This document shows positions 8,101-15,951 of a stretch of 34,173 bases of DNA, piece by piece. The notes below the pieces were generated by a model. That model saw nothing but the letters and a program-made list of their open reading frames with translations, had not been told where the DNA came from and did no database searches. The stretch lies in IMG/VR virus record IMGVR_UViG_3300013132_000131, positions 1-34,173 of that record, one strand, 5' to 3'. The translations under genes were made by a program, and so were the position numbers. Position 1 is the stretch's first letter, and each line of letters begins with the position of its first letter. Origin of the DNA: a virus.

Positions 8101-10895
8101 TCGTTATTTGTGATATAATAATCACCAGTTAGATTATTAATAGATATTGTTTTAAAATCTACTTTTGTAGTGAGTATTTTACTTGTTATATCTATAATAG
8201 GATCTACAGTTATTAAACTTTTTTTTAATAAACAATAAATAAGATTATTGAAATTGTTATATTCTAATTTTATACCATCGTCAGTTCCTAAGTTTATTGT
8301 ATTTTTTATTTTATTTGTAAATGAATCTATCTTTATTAATATTGTATTTGTTGATTTTTTAGCTAAAATATAATATGAGTTAGATAGTTGAACAGTTAAT
8401 ATGTCATAGATTTTATCTACAGATATTTCAATTTCATTTAAGTCAAAATCTTTAACATTTGATTCTATTTTTGTGGAGAATAAAGTTTTGTTGAAATGAT
8501 TTAAATTTAGATTCGAATCTTTTATAAAATCAGGTGTATAACTTGCTGTTATTCCAAATCCTAAACTAAATCCAATTGTGTTGTAAGCTGATGAATTATA
8601 AATTGAGTTAGTTAGACCCCAGAATGGTCCTTTGTAGCTAAGACCTACTTTATTTTTATCTACATATTGAACGTTATATTCTTGGTTATCCCAAACAAAT
8701 CCCGAGTTATTAATTGATATTATCATCCCGGTTGATATTCCTATATTTTCAAAATTTTTATCATCAAACTCATCATCTTTTAGTGTTATTTCGTTTGAGG
8801 AGATAACAATTCCCTTATTTCCAGTTTTTTTATTTAAAATATAAAAGTCTTCATTTCCAGGTATTTGTATTCTACCGTTATTTATTGATATATCTATTCT
8901 ATTGTTTGGGTATATTGTATCGACTTTAATTGAGTTATTTATATTCTTAACTATTATTCCATATTCTAATAATTTAATTCTCCATTTATTTACCCATTCT
9001 CTTAGAGTTATAGGTATTGTTGTGGACATTTTTATTTCATATGGTGTGTCATTTATTGTTATCGTTAAGTTTTTTGTTAAAGTTTTTGGATCATCACTTG
9101 TTAAGTTTTTAAAAACTAATAATGAGTTTTCTACATAGAAATTTCCACCGGATCCAACCTCAACTTTCAGTGATAATGGTACATTTGGGAAAAATGTTTT
9201 TAATATTATTGAGTTTTGGTAGTTTGATGATATTCCAATAAAATCAATTTCTGCTACGATTCCAATGGTGTATAATTTCACATAGTTAATCGTTAACCAA
9301 TTTCGTAGAGTTCTGTCTATTGTTCTTTCTAAATTTGGTATTCCTCCATTGTAAATCCATATAACATCTGACTCGTAAATTTGTCCGTTTATTGTTAATT
9401 TAATTCCCCAGTCGTCAATATCTGTGAATACTACATTATATTGTGTATTATTTGAATAATCATAATTTAACTCATGATTTAGATCTTCTGATATTTCTAT
9501 TAGTTTTTCGTTCTTTTGAATGGTTGATGATACTAAGACCTTATTGTCTGTTGTATAGTAGAAGTTAACCTCTGCATATTTTGAAGAATATTTTAAGTCA
9601 GCTTTCAACTCATTATTTGAAAAATATAAATCAATATTATAGAGATCTAAATCATTTTTAAATTTCTCAGCTACTGATGATAATGTTGTTTCAGCATCTT
9701 TTGTCCAACCATATTCAAAGTAATCTTTATTTGTTGTTAGATATATTTGACATTTTTGTAAGTATTCATCTTTCAAACCGCTTACTGGTAGGTATTTCGT
9801 TTTATTCCAATAATCTGAGTTTTCTGGTGTTATTGTTGAGTTATTTACTTGATCTTGTGTATATGCTTTTACACATTCCCATATTTGATTATTATATATG
9901 ACTTGTGATTGTGTTGCATAGTAAGTTTTATTTAAAACTTTATTAAATTGTGGTATAATATCCACTCTATAATAATTTATATTTTGTTGTGACCCTGATA
10001 TTGTAAATTCCGATCCAGGCTTCAGGTTTGTTGGAATTTCTAAAAAGTTATTAAAATATATTTTGCTATCTTTTATGTTTATTTCACCCTCATATATTTT
10101 TGGTAAATCACTTTTTGTTATTACTTCAATTGAAAAAGTTCCGGATCCAATTAATTTACTTGGATTTGTCGAGTATTCGAAATGTATCAGATCTATTAAT
10201 TTATCATTTAATATAGTGTATGTACCATCATTTAAATTGCTATTTACTACATTGAGTTTTTTACCATTGAATAACTTATCATAAAAATTTGGTTCATTCC
10301 AATTTGATAAATTATTCTCAAACTTTGAGTTTACATAGTTATAAATTCCTATTGAATTTACCGAATTTAATAGATATAAGTCTTTCCATGTTTCCGAATT
10401 TGAATATATCGATGAGTATTTAGATTCAAATGTTGCATTATCAACATCTGATATTATCATTATAGCATCATTTTTGGTTGACACAACAGTATAAACTCTC
10501 ATATCATCTGTAAATTCTAATATTGGATTGTTAAAGCTGACTAATGTACCAATTGGGAATTTTATGTCAAAATTATCACCATATATCCACTTAGAATAGA
10601 AGTTCCAATCGTTATTTACTGGCTCTATATTAGTTATTATTTGCTTTTGTAGAGTTTTCTCATAGAAGTGTACACCCCATTCGTTAAATAATTGAAATTT
10701 ATTTAATGACAATCTATTTGGTGATTCTAGTTCAATAGAAGGTACTTTTTCCATAACATATAAACCATATGTTTTATATGTATCTGATGAGTTTTCATGA
10801 AAAAGGATATCACCTTCAAATCTTTCATCTATAAAATCATATTTGAAATTTAAACTATCTCCTTCTTTGTTAAAGAAAATTAATGATTCAGACAT
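5181..10895 (-). CDS. Giant baseplate / tail-fibre-type structural protein
   Basis: A 1904-residue, Asn/Ile/Ser-rich, beta-dominated protein without signal peptide or membrane segments. Residues ~322-370 and ~1713-1760 resemble chitin-binding-like CBM5/12 modules (YSKGEKVIYYGNIYES followed by a Trp; YNNQIWECVKAY), and ~1758-1825 may be a third copy. Residues ~830-1140 are a run of short repeated beta strands (e.g. YYILAKKSTNTILIKID) resembling a beta-propeller. Residues ~1487-1530 (VRNEIFPYVGSYKSIINAIN, then YFGYNDLKLNEYY) recall the insertion domain of baseplate tail-protein-I families. The mix of a baseplate-like domain and glycan-binding modules suggests a host-recognition structure at the tail tip. 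It is convergent with the tape-measure cluster and has its own late-type promoter. Exact T4 equivalent unknown. Confidence 0.65.
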   Translation of the reverse strand: MSESLIFFNKEGDSLNFKYDFIDERFEGDILFHENSSDTYKTYGLYVMEKVPSIELESPNRLSLNKFQLFNEWGVHFYEKTLQKQIITNIEPVNNDWNFYSKWIYGDNFDIKFPIGTLVSFNNPILEFTDDMRVYTVVSTKNDAIMIISDVDNATFESKYSSIYSNSETWKDLYLLNSVNSIGIYNYVNSKFENNLSNWNEPNFYDKLFNGKKLNVVNSNLNDGTYTILNDKLIDLIHFEYSTNPSKLIGSGTFSIEVITKSDLPKIYEGEINIKDSKIYFNNFLEIPTNLKPGSEFTISGSQQNINYYRVDIIPQFNKVLNKTYYATQSQVIYNNQIWECVKAYTQDQVNNSTITPENSDYWNKTKYLPVSGLKDEYLQKCQIYLTTNKDYFEYGWTKDAETTLSSVAEKFKNDLDLYNIDLYFSNNELKADLKYSSKYAEVNFYYTTDNKVLVSSTIQKNEKLIEISEDLNHELNYDYSNNTQYNVVFTDIDDWGIKLTINGQIYESDVIWIYNGGIPNLERTIDRTLRNWLTINYVKLYTIGIVAEIDFIGISSNYQNSIILKTFFPNVPLSLKVEVGSGGNFYVENSLLVFKNLTSDDPKTLTKNLTITINDTPYEIKMSTTIPITLREWVNKWRIKLLEYGIIVKNINNSIKVDTIYPNNRIDISINNGRIQIPGNEDFYILNKKTGNKGIVISSNEITLKDDEFDDKNFENIGISTGMIISINNSGFVWDNQEYNVQYVDKNKVGLSYKGPFWGLTNSIYNSSAYNTIGFSLGFGITASYTPDFIKDSNLNLNHFNKTLFSTKIESNVKDFDLNEIEISVDKIYDILTVQLSNSYYILAKKSTNTILIKIDSFTNKIKNTINLGTDDGIKLEYNNFNNLIYCLLKKSLITVDPIIDITSKILTTKVDFKTISINNLTGDYYITNNDNNNIITSKTIISLPSKSISITKVNEKENKIYLIKSSGDDIYQISSKSVWLKTFKLSNLDKSFIEYDSTNGSIIVRDTSRNLYRIIDDTVRPILKSSDIVKSNTIGNNIVSLKDNEISFINNLNNTDNTNIYNYTDINLISICINYYDSFIYIYEKNKISILDQFGKTLKSKQLPNTSDVNDKIIFNTDRNKILINNNNKLYEINVYYDNVINYKSEINESIKEDIYGTLDLNYTSRENIWIKSREYVRRPRENYIGEVPVKYYWEWYDDSNPEFFLYDISGDQISSGTSSYKYTGTSPLIDVPLNKTANKDLSKIDKPEYQQTVFDVVAKSLDYINDSENFSSEPEAIELFIGFKSNDEGPKSSVLQMFKKENIEFKIQSNSDYKTPTLKFETLGLILTSSDTDKRGVITINTNDNIYFTGRGLKTGQLISLTIKDLTSKENQYTSKNNGSIFKIREVYAKQLVVDFLNIATDMLYPETSVILHPTISLRTETTFKVLDKEIGRFNVYGQTEIEDFRFKTQLNNIGKNISPNDIYIFKDYDIYEGGIDWTFLNKKRKELLLVRNEIFPYVGSYKSIINAINYFGYNDLKLNEYYKNIDNKSPNFLKLFKVEIPDIFDNTIEGWNDNDFLKNTMPNENFEETNLFNLSYDITNKYGDIILNYTLDEVTIKLQGLKKWLKGNIIPLTHKILDVTGNSYLNAETTINHKLSDVRIFKNSENMTPISFKLNEAYLLPINSGSTVYNCVLDLYTIINNDLNIKPHNEYLDKIKLPDYYDIKIRTWKTYKEWEAFTEYSKGEKVIYYGNIYESVINSNKMNSPIKWEALISEWEPTGNYEVGNIVRYENEYYSYTGLGNEIENPITYELNGLNYQYPPPSIDNGDGYNWVIITEWRKIGYEPVQTINENRKGDNLTPFNFTLDANIDPFVTIELTCDNGYGMIYRDRKNYEIRTLKDLSSPIKYIEPIGPFEPIAYIK

Positions 10896-10912
10896 TTAAT
10901 TAATACTTTTTT

Positions 10913-10928
10913 GATATATATTAAAAAA
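10913..10928 (-). promoter_or_regulatory. Putative late promoter of the giant tail gene
   Basis: Read on the minus strand, TTTTTTAATATATATC lies about 18 bases upstream of the ATG at 10895 and matches the element found before many structural genes here. It is the minus-strand half of a divergent pair with 10947-10960. Confidence 0.55.
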
Positions 10929-10946
10929 CACTTCTTTGATAATTTA

Positions 10947-10960
10947 TTTTAATATATAAG
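10947..10960 (+). promoter_or_regulatory. Putative late promoter of gene 10982
   Basis: TTTTAATATATAAG lies 22 bases before the ATG at 10982, followed by an A-rich leader without Shine-Dalgarno. Same motif as before the genes starting at 20523 and 28039. Confidence 0.55.
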
Positions 10961-10981
10961 GTGTAAAAAATAATTAAAAAA

Positions 10982-11764
10982 ATGAAGATTCTTAGATTTT
11001 TTGAGAAGAAAAAGGAAGATGATGTATTAGAACCTGGTTTTGATATAAAGTCTTTAGAACCAAAAGAAGATGATTTGGTTGGATTTGTAAGCGATTACGA
11101 AGAGATTAAAGATAAGGAAGTTAATAAAATTAAAAAAGAAATTCAAAATAATGGTGAAACACCTGGTTTGAAAAAGTCTATCAAGAAATTTGAAGAGTTT
11201 TCTAGTGAGTTTAGCATCTCTGAGAATATTAGATACCATTTCGATAATTCAATTTCTGTTATAGAGAATATTTTTAGACCAGGATCAGAAGAATTTTTTA
11301 ACTTATTAGTAGAAGGTAGAGAATTATATGAAAGTGGTAGATACTCTTTTAATGATTTGGATATTGAATTATTTGAGAAAACAGATATTGGTAAATTTGG
11401 ATATTTTAGAGGTCAATTAGTTCCATTAGATCTTCCAATGGAGATTATTGAGGAATTAAATGAGGCTGAGTATAAAGGTAGAGATGTTAAATTGAATAAA
11501 CCTATGAGAAGTACCGGTCCTAAAAAGTATAAAGTTTATGTTAAAAATCCAAAAACTGATAGAGTTATGTGTGTTAATTTTGGTGATGTTAAGGGTGGAT
11601 TGACTTCTAAAATTAATGATCCCGTGGCTAGAAAATCATTTGTATCACGTCATAGATGTAAAAGAAAATGGAAACCAATGGATAAATTATCAGCTGGTTA
11701 TTGGTCCTGTCATCTACCTCGATATAAGAATTTAGTTAAATCATCTCATGGTGGTTATTGGTAA
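10982..11764 (+). CDS. Phage protein with C-terminal RHRC/YWSC module
   Basis: A 260-residue protein. The N-terminal ~85 residues are highly charged and probably disordered or helical. The middle is acidic. The C-terminal ~85 residues contain KYKVYVKNPKTDRVMCVNFG, then ARKSFVSRHRC and SAGYWSCHLPRY. I recognise this Cys/His/Trp pattern from uncharacterised phage proteins, where it recurs as a terminal module; its function is not established to my knowledge. Conserved cysteines and histidines could bind a metal (inference). It has its own late-type promoter and is divergent from the giant tail gene, which suggests a virion or assembly role. A homing endonuclease follows 47 bases after the stop. 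Confidence 0.6.
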   Translation: MKILRFFEKKKEDDVLEPGFDIKSLEPKEDDLVGFVSDYEEIKDKEVNKIKKEIQNNGETPGLKKSIKKFEEFSSEFSISENIRYHFDNSISVIENIFRPGSEEFFNLLVEGRELYESGRYSFNDLDIELFEKTDIGKFGYFRGQLVPLDLPMEIIEELNEAEYKGRDVKLNKPMRSTGPKKYKVYVKNPKTDRVMCVNFGDVKGGLTSKINDPVARKSFVSRHRCKRKWKPMDKLSAGYWSCHLPRYKNLVKSSHGGYW

Positions 11765-11797
11765 TTTAAAAGATATTTATAGGGTGTGTATTATATA

Positions 11798-11810
11798 ATA
11801 ATATATATAC
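11798..11810 (+). promoter_or_regulatory. A/T promoter-like element before the homing endonuclease
   Basis: TAATATATATAC sits immediately before the ATG at 11812, so close that a transcript initiated here would be leaderless. It may instead be a fortuitous match, with the gene read from upstream. Confidence 0.3.
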
Positions 11811-11811
11811 T

Positions 11812-13230
11812 ATGATAAATATTTTATATGAAATTTTAATAGATAGTGATCGAGAACTTATTAAAAATAGTGGAGTCTATCAAATAAGAAATAAAAATAA
11901 TAATAAAGTTTATATTGGTTCGACTTCTGGTAGGTTATCAAGAAGGTTGACATCTCATATTAGTGATTTAATAAATAATAGACATCACTCAAAGCACTTA
12001 CAGAGGTGTTTTAATCAAAATCCAAACTTTGGATATTTTGAAATATCGATATTAGAGGTTTGTCCGCCAGAAATCTCATTACAAAGGGAGCAAATTTATT
12101 TAGATTTATATAAACCTTATGATGATAGATTTGGATATAATACTAATCCTAAATCATCTTCCTGTTTGGGAGTTCGAAGAAGTAAAGAGGAAAAGATTAA
12201 GTTATTTGAAAGAATGAGAAAGTTGAGTGATGAACAGATAATTGGTATTTTTAATCTTAGAAATGAATTAAAATTGAGTAATGGTGAAATATCAAAGGTG
12301 ATGGGAATTAATGGTAATCATGTCTCCTCTATTTTGAACAGAGTTAAAAAATATGAATATGTTAAAGAGAAATATGATTTAAAATTAGAAGTAAATCGAT
12401 ATAAAAAATTCAATAGAGATGATGTTTTGAAAATACATGACATGTATGAGAATGAGAAATTGAGTATATATGATATATCAAAATTGACGGGGTTTGAAAT
12501 AATTTCATTAAGACATCTTATTTACAATCAAAATATCTATAAAGTTGAAAAGGATGGTTTGATTTTTAATATTGAGAAGCGGAAAAATAAAATGAAAATT
12601 AATAGAAAAAGTGGAATAAAAATTAATAAGATTATAATAAAAGAAGAAATTATAAAAGATGTTTTTGAACTAAGACACATTTTTAATTTTTCAAATAATG
12701 ATATTTGTGACAAATTGAAAATTAATTCTAAAGAAGTTGATTTGATACTATCTTTTAGATATCAGAGACGAAGATATAATCAAATTTACTTGGAATTGAA
12801 AACCAAATATAATCTTAGACAAAGAAAAAATATATTAACAGAGGAAGATATTATCGATATTTTTAAAGATTATAATAGTGGTCAGTATTTAATTACTGAA
12901 TTAATTGAAAAATATAACTATAATAACATTGGTTTATTACTTTCAAATGATGAAGATTTATCAAAATACTACAGAGATATAATTTTAAATAACAATTTAA
13001 TTGTATGTAAATCATTAACTAAAAATATTGAAATGAAATCAAAATTAATGATTGATATAAATAAAAAAAGATCTAAAAATTATAAACTAACAGATCCATT
13101 TGGTGTTGAATTTTTTATAAAAAATCTATCGGAATTTTGTTCAGATAGAGATTTAGACCCTGGTAATTTATCAAGAGTTTCTAAGAATGGTAGAAAGCAC
13201 AAGGGTTGGAGTTGTATTTGTTTGGATTAA
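11812..13230 (+). CDS. GIY-YIG homing endonuclease
   Basis: A 472-residue free-standing endonuclease that would cut DNA at or near its own insertion site. Residues 21-23 (GVY) and 34-36 (YIG) are the GIY-YIG signature, followed by an arginine-rich helix (GRLSRRLTSH) holding the catalytic Arg and by E93 in QREQIYLD, the probable metal-binding Glu. The nuclease core therefore looks intact. Residues ~140-330 hold several helix-turn-helix-like DNA-reading units (e.g. LSNGEISKVMGINGNHVSSI). The last ~50 residues (DPFGVEFFIKNLSEFC, then KGWSCICLD) match the C-terminal DNA-binding module common in phage homing endonucleases. It lies between two unrelated phage genes with no sign that it interrupts either. 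Confidence 0.88.
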   Translation: MINILYEILIDSDRELIKNSGVYQIRNKNNNKVYIGSTSGRLSRRLTSHISDLINNRHHSKHLQRCFNQNPNFGYFEISILEVCPPEISLQREQIYLDLYKPYDDRFGYNTNPKSSSCLGVRRSKEEKIKLFERMRKLSDEQIIGIFNLRNELKLSNGEISKVMGINGNHVSSILNRVKKYEYVKEKYDLKLEVNRYKKFNRDDVLKIHDMYENEKLSIYDISKLTGFEIISLRHLIYNQNIYKVEKDGLIFNIEKRKNKMKINRKSGIKINKIIIKEEIIKDVFELRHIFNFSNNDICDKLKINSKEVDLILSFRYQRRRYNQIYLELKTKYNLRQRKNILTEEDIIDIFKDYNSGQYLITELIEKYNYNNIGLLLSNDEDLSKYYRDIILNNNLIVCKSLTKNIEMKSKLMIDINKKRSKNYKLTDPFGVEFFIKNLSEFCSDRDLDPGNLSRVSKNGRKHKGWSCICLD

Positions 13231-13264
13231 AATAAATTAAATTAAATATTTTTATATATAGTAT

Positions 13265-13537
13265 ATGATTTTACCATTTAAAGAAACTAAGATTGGGTGC
13301 AATATATTCATTAGAGAGTTTTCTCAATATACTGAATCTGATGAGATGATCTGGCATACTGATAAGGAAGATAGAATTATTGAAAATATTGGAGAAACTG
13401 ATTGGCTTATTCAATTTGATAATCAACTCCCTAAAAAGATAGATGGTAGAATATCTATACCAATGGGTGTTTACCATAGATTGATAAAAGGTACTGGTGA
13501 CTTAAAAATAAAACTAATAAAAAAACCACTCAATTAG
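13265..13537 (+). CDS. Small cupin-like protein
   Basis: A 90-residue protein. The motif WHTDKEDR, followed by a DW.iQFDN segment, a Pro/Gly turn (PMGVYHRLIKGTGDLKIKL) and alternating short hydrophobic strands, resembles small cupin-like proteins of T4-type phages. The two histidines (WHTD and YHRL) are where a cupin would hold a metal, but no substrate can be named. The stop codon lies inside the loop of the following terminator. A TTTTTATATATAG element at 13249-13261 is only 3 bases from the ATG, so the gene is probably also read from upstream. Confidence 0.6.
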   Translation: MILPFKETKIGCNIFIREFSQYTESDEMIWHTDKEDRIIENIGETDWLIQFDNQLPKKIDGRISIPMGVYHRLIKGTGDLKIKLIKKPLN

Positions 13538-13548
13538 AGTGGTTTTTT
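13519..13548. terminator. Bidirectional terminator
   Basis: A seven-base A tract, the arms CCACTC / GAGTGG with loop AATTA, and a six-base T tract lie between convergent genes. The plus-strand stop codon (TAG, 13535-13537) lies in the loop and right arm, so gene end and terminator overlap. Confidence 0.88.
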
Positions 13549-13549
13549 A

Positions 13550-14680
13550 TTATTCTACTTTTGATTTATAATTATCAGTGTATATTTTTATTATTTCATC
13601 ATATTCATTTATCACACCATTTTTAAAGGATTCGTTTTCATACTTTTGTTTTAATATGTATTCTTTTATATAATTTTCATAATCTAATTTTATAGATATG
13701 TCTAAATTATCTTCATCAATTTGAATAGTTTCTGAAATAATTTCCTCACCATCATCTCCTTTTTGTACGATATCATCTATATATTCGACTGATGAGAAAT
13801 TCCCATTTTCTAACATCATTTCTAATTTTCTTCTTAATTTTCGATTGTTTATAAGAAGATTGTTTGAGATTGATATATCAATATAATCTTTAGTATCTTT
13901 TAATTCATCTAATTTATCAATATCGTCTTCTGTTATAACCTTAAATTTTCTAAATATTGGTGATACTTTATTTGGAAAAAATATCTCTTCATCTGTATCT
14001 GTGTCTATTACAAATATTCCTTTTTGATCTCCTATATCATTTCGATCCATTTGGAAAATAGATCCTATAAATTTGAAATTGTTATTAACCTGTACAAGAT
14101 GCACATGACCAGATCTCACTTTTCTAAATGATTTAAAATCTTCTATATCAATTTTATCATTATTTTTATGAGCTACTGATGTTAAGTGCATTTTACAACC
14201 GTTTAAGTCTGAGTGGCAAAATAGGTAATCGCAATTTTTATTATCATTTATTGTTTTTATTTGATCTAATTTCTTTTCAATATAAGGCATCATCAATATT
14301 TTTAGTCCATTATATTCTAATATTGATGTTTTATCATAAATTTTAACATTTGGGATATATTTAAATGGTCTAACTGAATTTATTTCAGATGCGCTTTTTG
14401 AGTATAGGTCATGATTTCCTATTATTATGTGTAGTGGTGCTATTTTTGATATTTCTTCAATTATATCCATTCCGTAGTTTAGTAGGTTTATGGGTATGAT
14501 ATTTCTGTTATCAAAGAGGTCTCCTAGGTGTGCAATTATATCTCCTTCTTTAACTTCTTTTTTTAGTAGTGGAATTAGAAACTCTGAAAAATATTGTTGA
14601 TGTATTTTATACCATTTATCAACTGAGTTTGGATATCCCAATCCGATGTGGGTATCTCCAATTAGGAAAATTTTACTCAT
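13550..14680 (-). CDS. 47: Recombination endonuclease subunit gp47 (SbcD/Mre11 family)
   Basis: A 376-residue metallophosphoesterase-type nuclease. All core motifs are visible: GDTH (8-11), GDLFDNR (53-59), GNHD (88-91), CHSD (155-158) and GHVH (191-194), which together bind the two metal ions. In T4, gp47 pairs with the ATPase gp46 to process double-strand ends for recombination-dependent replication. A gp46 gene is not in this window. The C-terminal ~120 residues are charged and would contact gp46. Length is close to T4 gp47 (about 340 residues). It is divergent from the tail tube gene; TTATATAATATT about 20 bases upstream of its ATG may be its promoter. Confidence 0.88.
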   Translation of the reverse strand: MSKIFLIGDTHIGLGYPNSVDKWYKIHQQYFSEFLIPLLKKEVKEGDIIAHLGDLFDNRNIIPINLLNYGMDIIEEISKIAPLHIIIGNHDLYSKSASEINSVRPFKYIPNVKIYDKTSILEYNGLKILMMPYIEKKLDQIKTINDNKNCDYLFCHSDLNGCKMHLTSVAHKNNDKIDIEDFKSFRKVRSGHVHLVQVNNNFKFIGSIFQMDRNDIGDQKGIFVIDTDTDEEIFFPNKVSPIFRKFKVITEDDIDKLDELKDTKDYIDISISNNLLINNRKLRRKLEMMLENGNFSSVEYIDDIVQKGDDGEEIISETIQIDEDNLDISIKLDYENYIKEYILKQKYENESFKNGVINEYDEIIKIYTDNYKSKVE

Positions 14681-14727
14681 TCATAATTATTATTTTAATA
14701 TTATATAATCGTCTTTGTTTTAAGTTG

Positions 14728-14766
14728 AAAATGGAAAAAAATTAGTTTTTTAGTTTAATATATATG
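14728..14766 (+). promoter_or_regulatory. Strong late promoter block of the tail tube gene
   Basis: An A tract and a T tract (GGAAAAAAATTAGTTTTTTA) are followed by GTTTAATATATATG. The same arrangement, nearly base for base, stands before the tail sheath gene at 31056-31093. The ATG is about 84 bases downstream, so the leader is long and contains the small hairpin TAATTG-GTAA-CAATTA (14815-14830). Confidence 0.6.
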
Positions 14767-14849
14767 TAAAGTGTATAAAAAACAAGAGAAAAAAAATAAA
14801 AAATATATACTTTATAATTGGTAACAATTAAAAAAAAATAATAAAAAAT

Positions 14850-15470
14850 ATGCCATTACCACATTACACGCAAATCTCTAATGTTGGATCTCCGGGTGGA
14901 CCAGGTACATTTCCAGATGAGATAGTTTACACTAACTTGTTTGAGGTTACATTTGTACTTCCTACTATTTTGCAGAACCAACAAAGAAACTCGGTATTAT
15001 TATTGGAAAATGCCACTAGTGTTGACTTCAACCTTACAGAGTTTGACTTCACACAAAAAGAACAAAGATTTAAATATTCAACTAGAGTATTTCAAACTAC
15101 ACCAGCTAAGACTAGTGGTGAGATTAGTATTAAATTTCAAGTGAATGTTAATCAAGTTGGATCTATGGAAACTTGGTCTACATTAAAAGCATGGTATGAC
15201 TTAGTATTTAATTCTCAAGATGGGACAATGCATTATAAGTCTGATATAATCGGAACTATCATTGTTAATCAACATGATAAAAAGGGTGTTGTTTTGAGAA
15301 GAGTTACTTTCCAAAATGCTCAAATTAAGAAAATTGCTGGATACGGTCTTGATTGGTCAACGAATGGTACAATTGAAACTCTACAAGTTGATTTCGTATG
15401 GGATTACTTTGTTGATGAGTATATTGATCCACCATTTGGAGTTACACCTCCTATGATACCTGGATATTAA
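14850..15470 (+). CDS. 19: Tail tube protein (gp19-like)
   Basis: A 206-residue protein that would polymerise into the inner tube of the contractile tail. The sequence EIVYTNLFEVTFVLP near the start, the central beta-rich region, and the C-terminal GLDWSTNGTIETLQVDFVWD segment match the pattern of T4-type gp19 tube proteins (T4 gp19 is about 163 residues; this one is somewhat longer). The gene stands alone with its own promoter block, long leader and terminator, as expected for an abundant structural protein. The promoter block is shared with the sheath gene at 31122, which supports coordinated high expression. The main alternative is another beta-rich tail protein. Confidence 0.75.
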   Translation: MPLPHYTQISNVGSPGGPGTFPDEIVYTNLFEVTFVLPTILQNQQRNSVLLLENATSVDFNLTEFDFTQKEQRFKYSTRVFQTTPAKTSGEISIKFQVNVNQVGSMETWSTLKAWYDLVFNSQDGTMHYKSDIIGTIIVNQHDKKGVVLRRVTFQNAQIKKIAGYGLDWSTNGTIETLQVDFVWDYFVDEYIDPPFGVTPPMIPGY

Positions 15471-15471
15471 T

Positions 15472-15506
15472 AAAAAAAAGTTCACAATTAATGTGGACTT
15501 TTTTTT
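15472..15506 (+). terminator. Terminator after the tail tube gene
   Basis: An eight-base A tract, stem GTTCACA / TGTGGAC (one G-T pair) with loop ATTAA-type sequence, and an eight-base T tract lie immediately after the TAA. Confidence 0.85.
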
Positions 15507-15509
15507 ATT

Positions 15510-15523
15510 ATGTTATATAACAT
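15510..15523. promoter_or_regulatory. 14-base palindrome ATGTTATATAACAT
   Basis: A perfect inverted repeat directly after the tube terminator and about 60 bases before the late sigma factor gene. Its centre (TTATATAA) resembles the late-promoter core. Confidence 0.5.
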
Positions 15524-15541
15524 GAAGGACATCGAAAATCA

Positions 15542-15565
15542 TAAGTTTATAATGTTATAAACTTA
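15542..15565. promoter_or_regulatory. 24-base inverted repeat before the late sigma factor
   Basis: Arms TAAGTTTATAA and TTATAAACTTA (11 bases each, perfect) are separated by TG, ending 18 bases before the ATG at 15584. It could be an operator or an RNA hairpin controlling gp55. TAAGTTTA inside it differs by one base from the host -7 consensus TAnnTTTG, so a promoter may overlap it. Confidence 0.55.
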
Positions 15566-15583
15566 AAAAATAAACGATTATGG

Positions 15584-15949
15584 ATGTATTTAAATAACAA
15601 AGAACTTTATATAGAATTAGTAGTGAGTAAGGCGCAGGGAAGATTAACAAGAAATGCACAAAAGATGTTAGAACTTCTGGCAAAAAAGACAATAAAAAAA
15701 ATGAGATATTGGTCCAATGATGATAAAATGGATTGTTATCAAAGTGGATTACTTTATATCTTTCAAAATTGGTATAATTTCAACGAGGACAAATCAGTTA
15801 ATGCTTTTGCATATTTTACCGAGATATTTAAGCGAGGTATAGCGAAAGGTTACAATGATCTTTATAAAAAGAAGGGTGATAATGAACACCAGATAAGGTT
15901 AATTTCTATAGAAGGTAGTAATGAGGGAATGGGTCTACATTCATTATAA
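15584..15949 (+). CDS. 55: Late-transcription sigma factor (gp55-like)
   Basis: A 121-residue protein. SKAQGRLTRNAQKMLELLAK, then KKMRYWSNDDKMDCYQSGLL, YIFQNWYNFN and NAFAYFTEIFKRGIAKGYND follow the pattern of T4-type gp55, a minimal sigma factor that directs host RNA polymerase to late promoters. The aromatic-rich NAFAYFT segment corresponds to sigma region 2, which melts and reads the promoter. It is shorter than T4 gp55 (185 residues). The ATG at 15584 is chosen because an overlapping ATG at 15580 opens only a five-codon frame. Two palindromes precede it. It is the natural partner of the TTTwATATATA elements in this window. Confidence 0.8.
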   Translation: MYLNNKELYIELVVSKAQGRLTRNAQKMLELLAKKTIKKMRYWSNDDKMDCYQSGLLYIFQNWYNFNEDKSVNAFAYFTEIFKRGIAKGYNDLYKKKGDNEHQIRLISIEGSNEGMGLHSL

Positions 15950-15951
15950 TT

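Noticed and set aside
11765-13264. Group I intron around the GIY-YIG endonuclease
   Set aside because: The neighbouring genes end and start normally and no split gene or intron core was recognised, so it is treated as free-standing.
15580-15597. ATG at 15580 as start of the sigma factor
   Set aside because: It is out of frame with the gp55 motifs and ends after five codons.
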